Shown here piece by piece: positions 35,303-46,785 of a DNA stretch of 64,000 bases. Source of the stretch: Panaeolus papilionaceus (Eukaryota > Basidiomycota > Agaricomycetes > Agaricales). Below the pieces are notes generated by a model. It saw nothing but the letters and a program-made list of their open reading frames with translations, did no database searches and was not told where the DNA came from. How positions within the stretch are numbered: the first letter of the stretch is position 1; each line of letters opens with the position of its first letter. The stretch spans positions 186,001-250,000 of the forward strand of contig JADNRZ010000035.1 in NCBI GenBank assembly GCA_015501605.1, in the 5' to 3' direction. A program made the position numbers and the translations under genes.

Positions 35303-37023
35303 TTACCAGATAGACATTCCACCAAACCTAAAGGAGCGCGAACGAAGGTGTCCCTCGTGCCCAAACCTTGATCCGTGGTGTCTATGAGCACTATCCGTAA
35401 CGTGCCGCTCAGCGTCATCGTGATCGTGGCTGGCAGGTGCATGGGCGCGGGGTGAAGGTTCTACCTTGGATGATTGGGATGTCTTGTGGTCGTGGCTGCG
35501 TTCTTTGGATTTATGTTGGTCATGCTTGGGGGTCGACGGACGTTTATGGTCATGGTCATGGTCGTGGTTGTGTTTTCCTTTGTGACCATGCTGAGAGCGG
35601 TGTTGGTCGTGGTGACGATCATGTCCGTGTTCATGTTCGTGCTCATGGTGTTGACGGTGGTGATCATGCTCATGCTCATGCCCGTGGTCGTGGTCGTGTT
35701 GCTGATGTTTATGCTCATGACGATCCCCTGATCCGAAATGGTGTTGTCGCTCATGGCTGGAATGACGTTGAGGGCTATGTCGCTCAGCGGAGTTCTGTAT
35801 GTATCAATAACACAATCAGCCAATGACATCACAGAAACACGAGAGGAAAAACACCCACCAAGTGTTTGGGACCCTTGCCTTGCTTTGACGCCTTTGGACG
35901 ATTCTGACCGGCCCTTTGCAAGCCCGAGGTACTGGTGAAGGCTTTCGCGCGAGCATCGTCGACCTTTTTGCTCTTTTCAGCAGGTGCGTTAACTGCTTTG
36001 TCGCTCTTCGCCGCAGATGCAGCTGCTGGTCTCCCCTTGACTCCCGCCTTATCAGAAGCTGGCTTGGCTTTAACTGCGGCTGAAGTTGAGCCTTTGGCCG
36101 CGGCCTGTCCTCCGTGTTCGGAGTGCTTGTGGTTGGTAGCCACAGCGTGGTTGGTTTTTTTGTTGTCCGCCTTTTGAGCGCTGGTGACAGACTTGGATGC
36201 CTTCTCCTGTTGTGCTACAGCTGGCTTATGGATAACAGCATGATTTTTGTTGGTCGACGATGACGGAGAGGTATTCTTTGCAGCGAGATTGGAGCTGGGT
36301 TTAGCTTTGGACGTTTTCTGCGCATCAGCATGCTTTTGGTCGGCAGAGTTCGGTTTGGGTTTGGCGACGGGTATGATAGAAGCTGGCTTAGGAGGCGGGG
36401 ATGGCGGTTTCGCAGCAGGCAGAGCAGCTTTAGGCGGTGCTGTAGCAGGAGTACTACCAGCACGTGCTTCGAGAATATCGTCATCCAAGTCGCGGGCGTC
36501 CAAGTCGTCGAAATCCTCCAGCTCTCGAGCGATGAGTTCGTCGAAGTCCTCGAGCTCCCGTGCGGCTAACTCTTCTTCGTCGTCGAATTCGCGGGCATCA
36601 ACATCTTCCAACTCGTCGAGGTCTCTGGCGTCTACATCATCCATTTCCTCAATGTCTCGGGCATCGACATCTTCCGTTTGATCAAGGTCCCGGGCGTCAA
36701 CTTGTTCCAACTCGCCGAGCTCTCGGGCTGGGAGGTCGTCGGCGACTTCTGGTTCCCTGGCTTTGAAGTCGGCGTCATATTCAACCCCACGAGTTGGCTC
36801 AGCCCTGCCTTCTGCTTGGACAATGCGTGTCTCCAGCTCGGGTTCATGAGCCTGAGGCTTATGAGTCTGAACACTGCTGGCTTCGGTGTGCGTCTTTATG
36901 GGGCAATAAGTTCAAGGGTAACATGGCGCTCAGAAGAAGACTTACCAAAGGGAGAGACACTACGGTGCTGCCATTGAGGGCAATGAGAGCGGCGACCGTA
37001 AGGAAGGAGGTTCGCAGGTGCAT
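35303..37023 (-). CDS. Secreted 11-residue-repeat protein with His-rich tail
   Basis: Three exons, 36946-37023, 35859-36893 and 35303-35794, giving 534 residues. Exon 1 is essentially a signal peptide (MHLRTSFLTVAALIALNGST). From about residue 81 exon 2 carries roughly eight tandem 11-residue units of form x-A-R-[DE]-[LIF]-[DE]-x4-[VL], for example DARDLDQTEDV and DARDIEEMDDV. A Lys/Ala/Pro-rich linker follows. Exon 3 starts in frame with no ATG of its own and encodes 163 residues, about 45 of them His, many as HD, HE and HG pairs (HDHDHGHEHEHDHH). The acidic repeat plus the His tail suggest metal binding outside the cell or in the secretory path; this is inference. No family is recognised. 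The last exon is open over 164 codons on this strand, although the opposite strand shows an unrelated open frame. Confidence 0.75.
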
Positions 37024-38083
37024 GGGGGGCTTTGTGGTGAAAGTCGGGTGGTAGAAGTAAAAAAAAATATTAGATTTAAAGCGAAGTCTATAGAGAAGAT
37101 AAGGTGTCCAGCTGTCAGTACGACATCGAAGGTGAAAACGACCAAGGCACAGCGTGCCACGTACAGTGGTTTTGTATATCAAGGTCGATACTGGACAAAA
37201 CGATTTTAGGACCTGCCTAAAATAGACTAAAATCAACGGTGTAAGTGAATGAAAATAACTCAAGGTACCAAAGCCTAGCTGGCAGCACAAAAAAAGGTTT
37301 TAAACACTCACGCTGTGGATAAAGCTTGTTGCTTCGCTGGAGAGATGCGCCAGGCAGTCTGAGGAATGCTTATAGAATGTAGCGAGCTTTATAGCTTTTT
37401 CGTGATCCACCCTACAAACAGAACAGGAAAGCGTCGTGAGTGGGGTATAAACATAGGTTCGACGGAGAATACAAATCCAAGTGCAATGCGGTGGATAGAC
37501 TTCATTGAAAAATGAATAGACGAGAAGCAGAACTTGGCCTGTCGTGTAACTTGTCGTTCATTCTTCGTCCAAAAGTGGAAGCTATCTGACATCTCTCCGC
37601 CGCGCGAGGCTCAAAGTGAACATCGTCTCTAGGCTACCTCTTTGAACACAGCCCAAATTTAATACCGTCGATAACATGAGGTTGCTGCCTAATTATGAGA
37701 AGTGTGAGGTGTGAATGAAATGGTGGGCCTGGTGACCAGTCTCAATTCTTCAAAAGCTGGCTCTGAGGACACATGGTCAGCTTTCAATAGAATATGTTGG
37801 ACATGCTCGCATAATTACCAAGATAGAAGCTATGCGGAGTAGGTGGGCCATTTCGCGTTAGCAGCGGGTATCTTGCTGAATATTTTCTGAAGCCAGACTG
37901 GCCGACCTGTTTGGTTTAACCACATGTAACCAGACATCCCATGAAGTCAAGACCTCAACGACTAGGGCACCAGGCAAAAGCAGTATGCCTATACTGATAT
38001 CTGGCATTTCCGATGATATGATGATATAAAAGGAGTAATGTTATTAATATGATAGGACAAAGTGATACTTTTACGAGCAGAAA
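37024..38083. other. Intergenic, no supported gene
   Basis: Promoter side of the His-rich gene and 3' side of the uS7m gene. Short frames only. Confidence 0.5.
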
Positions 38084-38876
38084 CTATCGCTTGGGCAAAA
38101 CACCTCTGAAAATGAACGTTAGCCTTGAGAAATATTTCAGAACGAGGTCTTCCTAACCTGTTGACCATTGCCAATTGGTGGGACTTGGTCTTAGTCTCCA
38201 ACACTGAGCTTTGCCCCCTCAAAACTGCAATGACCTCCCGCGCGACCCGCTCCGAGACCGTCTTTCCAGGCTTCTTCTTGGAGGCCTCCACAATCCACGT
38301 AATACCCCTCTTTATTCTTTGTCGCTCACTCAGCGCCATGGGTGCCTGAATACTCTTTCCGCCCTTCTTGATACTCCGCATGCGCACAGCAGGTGCAGCC
38401 TCCATCACGGCTTGCGTGAATATGGGCATGGGTGGGCTCCTTGTCATCGCGTAGATGTGAACAAGCATTTGGTGTGTCGCCTTTCTTGCTCGTGCGGCTT
38501 TTCCGTGCTCCATAATGCAGTTTGAAAAGAAATGTAGCAGTGGGTCGGTTGGTGGGGGGATGTGAAGATGCATGTGGTCTAAGTCAATACCTGGGTTCGA
38601 TACAGGAGTGCTTGTGGTTGGCTGTTCAGCCTCCACTGCTGGTACAGATTCTTCCAGAATGGCCAGAAGTGACGATTCTCCCTGTGAAGTTGCAGGGGGC
38701 GACGACGTTTTACCTCCGAAGACCTTCATTGCCTCATCATAGGTAGAGCTGTCCCGGGCAATGTTTCCTGTGGCCATTGTGCGAACATATCGAGGAAGCA
38801 GGCGCGTCAAGGCTGGACGTAACGACGACAAAGATGATAAAGACATGCTAGACGTTGTCGTAAACAGTGAGCTCAA
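38084..38876 (-). CDS. RSM7: Mitochondrial small ribosomal subunit protein uS7m
   Basis: Two exons, 38158-38876 and 38084-38105 (22 bases), giving 246 residues (yeast Rsm7 has 247). A Ser/Thr/Arg-rich mitochondrial presequence is followed by the uS7 core: DPLLHFFSNCIMEHGKAARA, a MRSIKKGGKSIQAP block (the RRxGGxxxQxP-type rRNA-binding loop), and MALSERQRIKRGITWIVEAS. It nucleates assembly of the 3' major domain of mitochondrial 12S/15S-type rRNA. The tiny last exon adds the basic ending RGVLPKR. Without the splice the reading frame runs 50 codons into the intron, so the spliced form is preferred. Confidence 0.88.
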
Positions 38877-39634
38877 CCAGACTTGGAATTTTACGGACGC
38901 ATTTGTAACGCCCAGTGTATGTCACAACTTGTGACGCGGAAACAGCGGGCCAGGGCACCGACCGTTCCGGTTGCGTCCAAAGGGCGAAGACCCTGCGTGA
39001 GACGCAGTTCAGGGACTGAGAGTGTTTGAACTTTGAACTTTCGACCGAATATACCTACTTGTAGTCTTGCACTCATGAACTACTCCCAGACCGTTGAATC
39101 TTCGTCAATTTTTATTCCAGATTCCAGAAATTATACGTATTTTTGGTCTCATTTAGGCTCAGCTCAAGAACATCAACAGATCCCTGCAAGCGCCCACTGG
39201 CCATCATGCTCTCCGAGTCTCACAATTATGTACAGGCAAAACATGGCCTTTTGGCACCGTCTAATTGTTACAAACTTCACTTGGTAACTGTGCTTTCTGC
39301 GAATCACGACTGCGCCCGTAAATCCTGGTTCGAAGAATCTCCAACAAAGTCGACCTACCTGCACAACTCATGTCTGATAGAAATCATAGCGACTGCGCTC
39401 CCACCTATCCTATTGAAAATCAATCGCAGATATCCGATGATTACCAGCAGAATATGCAGTGAGAAGCAAAACGTCGCGGTATGTAGGGGCCGAAGATATT
39501 AGCAAAACTTGATGACATCCTGGAGGATGAAATTGCCGTAATGCCTTCTTATTGACTATCTGGGTCGTATAAAGAGGCTCTGTTCAGGTCAATAGACCAC
39601 AAGCCCTTCAAAGTAAATTATTTTGAATACTCGC
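38877..39634. other. Divergent intergenic region between uS7m and peroxygenase 1
   Basis: No gene seen. It holds the promoters of both neighbours, with a TATA box for the peroxygenase at 39568. Confidence 0.5.
39568..39573 (+). promoter_or_regulatory. TATA box of peroxygenase 1
   Basis: TATAAA 67 bases upstream of the ATG at 39635. The second peroxygenase has the same box at nearly the same distance. Confidence 0.6.
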
Positions 39635-40989
39635 ATGCTCTCCAAGCTCATCTCCACCGTGCTCTTGAGCACTCTCCTCTGCCAATTTTCTCTCGCATTC
39701 CCAAATTATGCATCACTTGCAGGTCTCCCGAGGGAAGATTTGGATCGCATTGTTCCAAACCTTCCATACCACCCACCTGAGATGCCTCCTGGTCCTCTTA
39801 AAGACACAAAGGCCAAGCTTGTCAACGATAAGGCCCATCCTTGGAAGGCAGCTCGTGCAGGTGATATGCGAGGACCGTGTCCCGGCTTGAATACTCTGGC
39901 TTCTCATGGGGTCAGTCGCTCAAGTAAACTTTACCATTCCAAAAATTAAAAACTCGAGCAGTATCTTCCTCGAAACGGTATAGCTACACCTGGGCAAATT
40001 ATGCGGGCAGTGCAAGAAGGTACGCGCCGATTTTGGCATCCCAATTGCAGTGATATTTGCTTGGTATTCACGTTTTCACAGGCTTCAACATGGACTTCGG
40101 AACTGCACTCCTCGTAACATATGCGGCACATCTTGTCGATGGAAACGTTGTTACTAATTTGATTAGCATCGGGGGGAAATCTTCGAAGACTGGCCCTGAC
40201 CCCCCTCCGCCAGCCATCGTGGGCGGTTTGAATACCCATGCAGTATTCGAAGGTACGCAATCGCTAATTCAGACGAAACTGTTACCCCACACTAACGGAA
40301 ACTCCAAGGTGACGCAAGTTTGACTCGTGCTGATGACTTCTTCGGTGATAACCACAGCTTCAACGAAACGCTGTTCCAACAGGTACTGCTGCAATTTTAC
40401 GACCCCGGGTGACTGAGCTAATTTTCTTGGCTTGATACAGTTCGTCCAAGCAAGTAACAAATATGGCGCGGGGAAATACAACCTTACCGTCGCTGCAGAG
40501 CTCCGTTACCAACGCATCCAAGACTCGATTGCTACCAATCCCAAATTCGACTTCACCTCTCCTCGTTTCTTTACTGCTTATGCAGAGACCACCTTCCCCA
40601 TCAACTTCTTTATCGACGGAAGGAAGGAAAACGGGCAATTAGACGTCGATGTGGCCCGCAGTTTCTTCCAGCACAGCCGTATGCCAGACGGCTTCTTCCG
40701 ACCCAGCTCTCCCCGTGGTGCACAAGGAATCGACGAAATCTTTACGGCCCACCCAGTCCCAGCCGGAAGAAACGTTGATCGAGTCAATAACTTTATCCCC
40801 GACCCAACCTCCGCCGACTTCTCCAACTTTTGCTTGTTGTACACGAATTTCGTCAACAAGACCATCAAAGGGCTGTATCCAAAGCCAACCGGTGTTCTTC
40901 GAAAGGCTTTGAACTTCAACCTAGACATTCTATACTTGGCATTCAAGGATGGGGATTGTCCTCAAGAGTTCCCCTACGGAAAAAACTGA
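39635..40989 (+). CDS. Unspecific peroxygenase (heme-thiolate), tandem copy 1
   Basis: Five exons, 39635-39910, 39962-40019, 40082-40252, 40309-40382 and 40441-40989, giving 375 residues. A signal peptide (VLLSTLLCQFSLAFP) predicts secretion. The heme-thiolate ligand is Cys82 in GPCPGLNTLASHG. The EGD motif (168-170) binds the structural Mg2+ near a heme propionate. The catalytic Arg/Glu pair of long-type (Agrocybe-like) peroxygenases is Arg235 and Glu242 in SPRFFTAYAE. The last region has paired Cys residues (NFCLLY and GDCPQEF) fitting the C-terminal disulfide. Such enzymes use H2O2 to hydroxylate or epoxidise many organic substrates. All key residues are present, so it should be active. 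The start is fixed by the signal peptide. Confidence 0.93.
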
Positions 40990-42179
40990 TTCCAGTGGCG
41001 CTTGTTTGAATTTTTTTTCGTCCCTTTATTTTCTCTCGCACGTAGACAGGTTTTAAATAGCTCGTTACAAAATACTTTGGTGTTCTTAAAAATATCGATA
41101 ATTTTTATCTGGACATTAGGCAAAACACGTTTGCACACCATCGAAGTTTTAGGGGTTATTTCAAGGCTGTTCGAGCTCTGGCCAAATGCAGATATTGTAT
41201 TCGGATTCCACCACCGCAAGTCTATCATGGTGGAGGCGAGACGCAAACTCAACGTACCACTGGAACAGGCTCCGGTCCCTTGTGGATGATAACCACAATT
41301 TGGAGGAGTATATCACCCAACTGGGAAAAAAAAATTCAAGCTCAGAAGTTGCCTGTCAGCATCGAAACAGTCAGAAATAGCCTACATATGTATTCTCATT
41401 TGTAGTTTCTGGAAAGATTTGAGGCTCATTTTGATGTTTAGTCGAGGTAGTTGTAACAGGTATCGATACGGACAGTGTGTTGTCGTATAGTCGGATGAAC
41501 ATACATAGTAGTAGAGTAGGCTCGAGCTTGCGGGTATTATGCTCTTCATTTTATCTACATAAATTCGTCCTATTCGAAGCTTCATGTGTGCATCGTGAGC
41601 TTCGCAATTGTTTGGACAACAAGAAATATCTTGACGACCTCATCCGACATCGCAAAAAGGAAGCCCCATGTTCAGTGGTCATGTTGCACGTACTCTGGGA
41701 CTCAATCGAAACCACCGGGGCGAGATTGACATTCGGACACTGGAAATAGTCCAGCATTCTCACATGAAGGCTGAAGAGTCGGGTAAACTATGCCCGTCGT
41801 CAAGAATTCAATTAGTCAATTACTTTACGCCGTCATGCCGCCGTGTGGTTTTGCTCCACAACCGCCTTCGATGTTCTCGTTTTCTCCTCAGATTCTCACT
41901 GCTGTCTAAAAGATCTGTTATATTGGCCCCGAGAGGGCGTCCGATTGGCTATCAAGTCACACTGTGCTACATTTAGCTCGAAATGTCGAGCGAGGCATCT
42001 TACTACTCTCCGATCTAGGAAGACACAATTATGGCAAAACTGGTGGATTGTACCTGAAGACTGATAGCCTGAGTATATTGAGTGGTGGCTGGCTTCTTTT
42101 ACTGCCTTTGGAGTCTATAAAATGCACCCCAACCCTCCAGATTGCTTCAGTGCCCTCAGCTACCTACCAAGTGCCCTTT
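40990..42179. other. 1.2 kb spacer between the tandem peroxygenases
   Basis: No third peroxygenase fragment or other gene was recognised. It contains the promoter of copy 2 with a TATA box at 42116. Confidence 0.5.
42116..42121 (+). promoter_or_regulatory. TATA box of peroxygenase 2
   Basis: TATAAA 64 bases upstream of the ATG at 42180, matching the spacing in copy 1. Confidence 0.6.
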
Positions 42180-43626
42180 ATGCAGCAACCCTTCGTTGTC
42201 TCAGTGCTCCTCGCCATTTTGCTTTGTGGCCCCGCGCTAGCATTTCCAGCGCACGCATCGCTTGCAGGGCTTTCTGCAGAGGATCTAGAAAATATCCTTC
42301 CAACCTTGACTTTTCGCCCTCCTGCAAACCCAACACCAGGACCCTTGAATGACACCTCAGCCAAGTTAGTGAACGACGCTGCGCACCCTTGGAGACCACT
42401 TCGAGTTGGAGACATTCGAGGCCCTTGTCCAGGCCTTAACACGCTTGCTTCGCATGGCGTAAGTTGGTCTATTTATTTATCGTGACTCTCAGCTGATCTT
42501 CCTCGCGTGAATTCTTAGTGGCTTCCTCGGGATGGAATCGCCACACCATCGCAAATCATGTTGGCGGTGCAAGAAGGTAAGCGAGCTGACACCATCAAAA
42601 GGGGTCGTTTTTGAACACAGAATTATGAGCTGAGACGAGTACGCTTTGCAGGGTTTAACATGAACTTTGGCACTGCACTTCTGGTCACATACGCGGCATT
42701 CCTCGTCGACGGGAACGTTGTGACTAATCGTCTTAGTATTGGAGGGAAAACGCTGAGGACAGGGCTAATTAACCCACCAGCTCCTGCGATAGTAGGAGGC
42801 TTAGATACTCACGCAGTATTCGAAGGCAAGAGCACAATTTTATTCTACCACAGAACACGTTGATTTACATTTTCGGTTGATTTCAACCGTCCAGGTGATG
42901 CCAGTATGACTCGAGGTGAGAGAAATACCAATTCAACGTGACTTTCAAGGGCTTGAGTAATTCATTTAGGGGATGCTTTCTTCGGAAATAACCACAGCTT
43001 CAACGAGACACTATTTCAAGAGGTAGGACGTTCCATTAATAGTTAGGAAGGAGCTTAAGATTCCATGCTATTCATAGATGGTCGATGCCAGTAATCAATT
43101 CGGTGCTGGGAAATATAATCTCACCGTTGCCGGCGAACTTCGTCACAGGCGCATCCAGGACTCCATTGCTACGAATCCCCAGTTCTCATTCGTTTCCCCT
43201 CGATTCTTCACGGCCTTTGCTGAATCGACCTTCCCCATCAACTTTTTCATTGACGGAAGGAATGAAAATGGCCAACTGGATATGGATGTCGCGCGTGGCT
43301 TTTTCCAAAATAGTCGAATGCCTGATGGGTTTTTCAGGGCAAGCTCGCCCCGTGGCGCTGATGGGATCACTCAGGTTTTCGCAGCGCACCCCATAGCACC
43401 TGGAAGGAATGTTGGTGGAGTAAACAATTATGTACCCGACCCAACCTCTGCCGACTTCTCCAACTTCTGCCTGCTATACACTAACTTTGTCAACCAGACC
43501 CTGACGAGTCTCTACCCCCATCCGGTGGGAGTGCTGCGTCAGGCGCTTAACTTCAACCTTAATATCCTATTTCAGGCTTTCAAGGCTAGCGGTTGCACTC
43601 AGGTCTTCCCATTTGGTCAGGACTAA
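42180..43626 (+). CDS. Unspecific peroxygenase (heme-thiolate), tandem copy 2
   Basis: Six exons, 42180-42458, 42519-42576, 42652-42825, 42895-42915 (21 bases), 42970-43022 and 43078-43626, giving 377 residues. It has a signal peptide ending near ALAFP, Cys83 as the heme-thiolate ligand in GPCPGLNTLASHG, the EGD motif at 170-172, and the Arg237/Glu244 acid-base pair in SPRFFTAFAE. It parallels copy 1 along its whole length with near-identical exon sizes. Two differences stand out: an extra intron (42916-42969) splits the 74-base exon of copy 1 into 21+53, and the intron after exon 3 begins with GC (AAG/GCAAGA) instead of GT. All catalytic residues are intact, so an active secreted enzyme is expected. 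Confidence 0.92.
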
Positions 43627-44642
43627 TAATGCACATTCATGTAATTACTGATAAATATGTCCTCCTGAATCGCAATAAAATATGCGAAAAACGTTACTCT
43701 GAAATATGCGTGCGCTTGCCGACTTTTGCTAGCTCAGACTCTTCCGATTTGAGTCTCGACATTCTCCCATCCAGTCCGCAGACTTAGATACTTTCACTAT
43801 CCCAAGAATCTAGACAAATGTCATTTCCGAGTAAGAATACTGCCGAACTCCAATTAAACTACAAGGAGGAACATAACTATAAATATTTTACAGGCAACAG
43901 TCCAATAAAGGCTTGCCCCAAACGGCTAGCAAAACTACAACTTATCACCGCCAGAAGGGAGAATGAACTGACGGATCCAGACGGGTCTAACGGACCAGAG
44001 AACTATCGAAAACCTCTCTTGAAGGATGTATAAACCTCAATTCATGACAGGGAATTCCAGCTCTTGATACACAGGAGTAGATGATCATTCTTGTAGTCTA
44101 TATTCTCAAGCGCCTCGGTTGTTCATTAGCTTGGAGCCCTCAAACTTAACGGATGCACACCGTGACGGTGGTCTCTTAAATTGCGCATACAGTGTATTAT
44201 GTATATATAGTATGCTGTCTCATAATCACTCTTATTATTTAAAAAAGATACACGCTGATACAGTTTATGTTCTGATATCAATCATACTTAATCCGAGTTG
44301 AAGATCTCATAATGATCCAACACAAATTTCAATCCAACGATCGTGATGTCCTGCGATCTTTACCTTCGAAACTTGCTTTTAAGACTAAAAGAAGATGACA
44401 GAATATGGATAAATAGCAAGTTGGCGCCTCCCCAGTTGTTCATTTGTGTGATTTTGAGGCAACAAAAATACTCTCGACCGGAGGTGTTCGTTCGAGCGCC
44501 GAGCACAACTGCCTGAAGCAAGCACGTGACCGTGAGACGCGCGTCAATCCTCCCATGATCCCTTCCTGATGGTACACTGCCGACGCTTGTCCCTCCTATT
44601 TTATCCTCAAAAAAATATCTGGGCACCTAGAAAAAAATAAGT
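43627..44642. other. Intergenic, no supported gene
   Basis: A/T-rich spacer. The short minus frame at 44360-44626 has no domain. Confidence 0.5.
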
Positions 44643-44744
44643 GCTCCCTACAAGGCTCGAACTTGTGACCTCAGGATTACGTAACCGAAGTTACTCATAC
44701 GATTAGTATGAGACCTGCGCTCTAGCCAACTGAGCCAAGGAAGC
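44643..44744 (-). tRNA. Elongator tRNA-Met (CAT) with intron
   Basis: On the minus strand a 7-base-pair acceptor stem forms between GCTTCCT and AGGGAGC (one G-T pair). The D-loop is GCTCAGTTGGCTAGAGC, the anticodon loop begins CTCATA, and the T-arm is ACAAGTTCGAGCCTTGT. An intron of about 29 bases follows the base 3' of the anticodon (37/38), the usual eukaryotic site. The mature loop reads CTCATAA closed by CAGGT/TCCTG, with the T-T mismatch common in eukaryotic elongator Met tRNAs. The 3' CCA is not encoded, as expected. Confidence 0.9.
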
Positions 44745-45943
44745 GATAATGTTTTATCGTCGTTGGTTCGTTATATTAGCGAGGGAAAGGCCTAGAGACG
44801 TACGTGTCAAAGAATTGGGGACACCCTGCCGGATATTTTAGTTCACTTTATGTCGGTTTCATATAATTTCTGGGTGAATCTCTTCATGCAAGAGAGAGAA
44901 GTCTGAAATCAGTCCTACCAGATGACCTGTCTCATGAAGCAAGGTGTCCATGGCTCCTTTTCAACTGTTGCAAAGCTCTTTTTATGTCAGACACGGTAAC
45001 AGGATGAGGTTTATTATGCATCATCATCAGATTACACCGCACCGACGTGCATCTAAGCAAATGCAATCGAAAGTTTCATATCATGTTTCTCGAAAATTGA
45101 CCACAAAGTATCCACAAACAACGGTTTATTTTTGCCATTTTTCTTTCTCTTTTACCAGTCATAGTTTGTGAATGATTCTGGTTTCACGTTCGGAGAGGCC
45201 GAAGGATGAGGTTTATTATACAGCATTGAAAGATCGCATCGGACCGACGTTCCTATTTGAAGCTACGTTCTCAGCGTCAGACCGAGCAAAGGCAATGTAA
45301 TTTTTCATGTCACTATGCCAGAAAATAACTAGATTATGGACTGCAAACGACAGGTTTTTTGTGCAGATGTCCTTCTCTTGTATGATTCGTGGTTTTCGAC
45401 ATGACTTGAAGAATGGTGAAGTTCACGCCTCGCCTTTGACTTTGACGATGAAGAAGATAGGAAGATTTTGGACGATTACATTTGAACCTTCAATCTGCCA
45501 TTGAGATTATGTACCTTTCAAGAATCAGTCGCACACGACCTTGATGAGGTCCTTATCGGCTTACTGTAAACGCAGATCGTCTGTGGAGCACAGCATTGAG
45601 TTCTGCATTCTTCAGTTGCTTGACAGTCTTTGGCAGTGCAACGACGGGGAAACATCTATTACTTCCGTGATCGATTATCAGGTTGCGCCAGACGTTGAAT
45701 CGATAGCGGTGCTCAAAATACGCCAAGGCCGAGAAAATACCATATGGAGGGACATACATTGCCATCACGCACTTGTCTTCCTCGCCATCAGACGGCTTAA
45801 CCGTCGACCACCGGTGCCACTGACAACCCGAGTTTGGCATCCATAATGAAGCCAATAAAGCAACTTTAAGGGGTATAAAGATAACCAACGAGGCCACCAT
45901 CTCTTTCAGCTCTTATCATCAACCATCTCTCAGTCTATCCAGC
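44745..45943. other. Intergenic with a degenerate direct repeat
   Basis: The segment AGGATGAGGTTTATTAT followed by a CCGACGT-containing stretch occurs near 45001 and again near 45205, suggesting an old local duplication. No gene is supported. The last 70 bases hold a TATA box at 45874. Confidence 0.4.
45874..45879 (+). promoter_or_regulatory. TATA box of the FDK-repeat gene
   Basis: TATAAA 70 bases before the ATG at 45944, followed by a C/T-rich leader. Confidence 0.55.
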
Positions 45944-46785
45944 ATGGAGTCACTCCTGAAGAACCTTCACCTCGACGACATCAAGAAGTCGGATAAGCAA
46001 GCAGGTCATGCTGCTACCCCTCCTCCCTCTGCAGCACCAGGTGGCGTTGGAGGTCTCCTCGGGAAGCTAGGCGGCGCTTTGGATGCCCATCTTAACCAAG
46101 GACAGCCAACTCAAGCCGCTCATCATGCCCCTCCTCAACAGGCCGTGAAAGGAGAGGGTCTCTTTGACAAGATCTCTGATGCTCTCGGTGGTCACCATTC
46201 CACTCCCGCACCCCCTCCGCCAGCACCAAAGAAGGAAGGTGTCGACGCGGTCTTTGACAAGCTAGGTGGAATCCTTGGAGGAAGTAAGCCCACCGCGGCC
46301 GCACCTCCTCCTGAGCCCAAGAAACAAGGAGTCGAGGGATTGTTTGACAAGATTAGCGACAAGATCACGGGCAAGGACGAACCTCCCCCGCCACCTCCAA
46401 GCTTCATCCAGAAGGTCAGCGAGGTCGTCATCAAGAAGGATGACAAGATTGTAGAGAAGCCTTCAAGTTTGGGTGACAAACTGAACAATGCTCTCGGTGG
46501 AGGTGCCAAGGGCGAGGCTAAAGAAGGTATGCCGTTCACCCGTTCTCCTTACTAGCAACTGATCAACAATTGTGCTATGAAAAGGTCGCTTGGACAAAGG
46601 TACGTCCGACATACACATTAGAGATACACGACGCTAACACTTTACTTGCCATAGCCATCGATCTCGTTCAAGAATACGTCTTGAAAGAGGGACCTCAGCA
46701 TCACGAGTCGGCCCTTGAGCAGGCAAAGGACAGCAAGATCGCCGACACTATCCGAAATACCCTCGGTCTCGAGAAGAAGAACTAG
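45944..46785 (+). CDS. FDK-repeat protein, conserved fungal family
   Basis: Three exons, 45944-46526, 46585-46599 (15 bases) and 46655-46785, giving 242 residues. The N-terminal two-thirds repeats a unit like G[LV]FDK[IL]xxxLGG (GLFDKISDALGG, AVFDKLGGILGG, GLFDKISDKITG), separated by Pro-rich linkers. The C-terminus RLDKAIDLVQEYVLKEGPQ...ESALEQAKDSKIADTIR is the most conserved-looking block and should be helical. It resembles small cytosolic fungal proteins of unknown function. No enzyme motif is visible. The 15-base exon supplies RLDK and joins with continuous phase. Confidence 0.75.

Noticed and set aside
35437..35826. Plus-strand frame rich in Gly/Val/His/Arg
   Set aside because: It is the antisense of the His-rich exon 35303-35794. 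Its composition follows from CAT/CAC codons read backwards, and it has no domain.
36215..36681. Ser-rich plus-strand frame and a minus-strand Arg/Leu frame
   Set aside because: Off-frame readings of the 11-residue repeat and linker of the secreted gene on the minus strand.
45541..45900. About 100-residue frames on both strands
   Set aside because: They overlap each other and the TATA box of the downstream gene, and have no motif.
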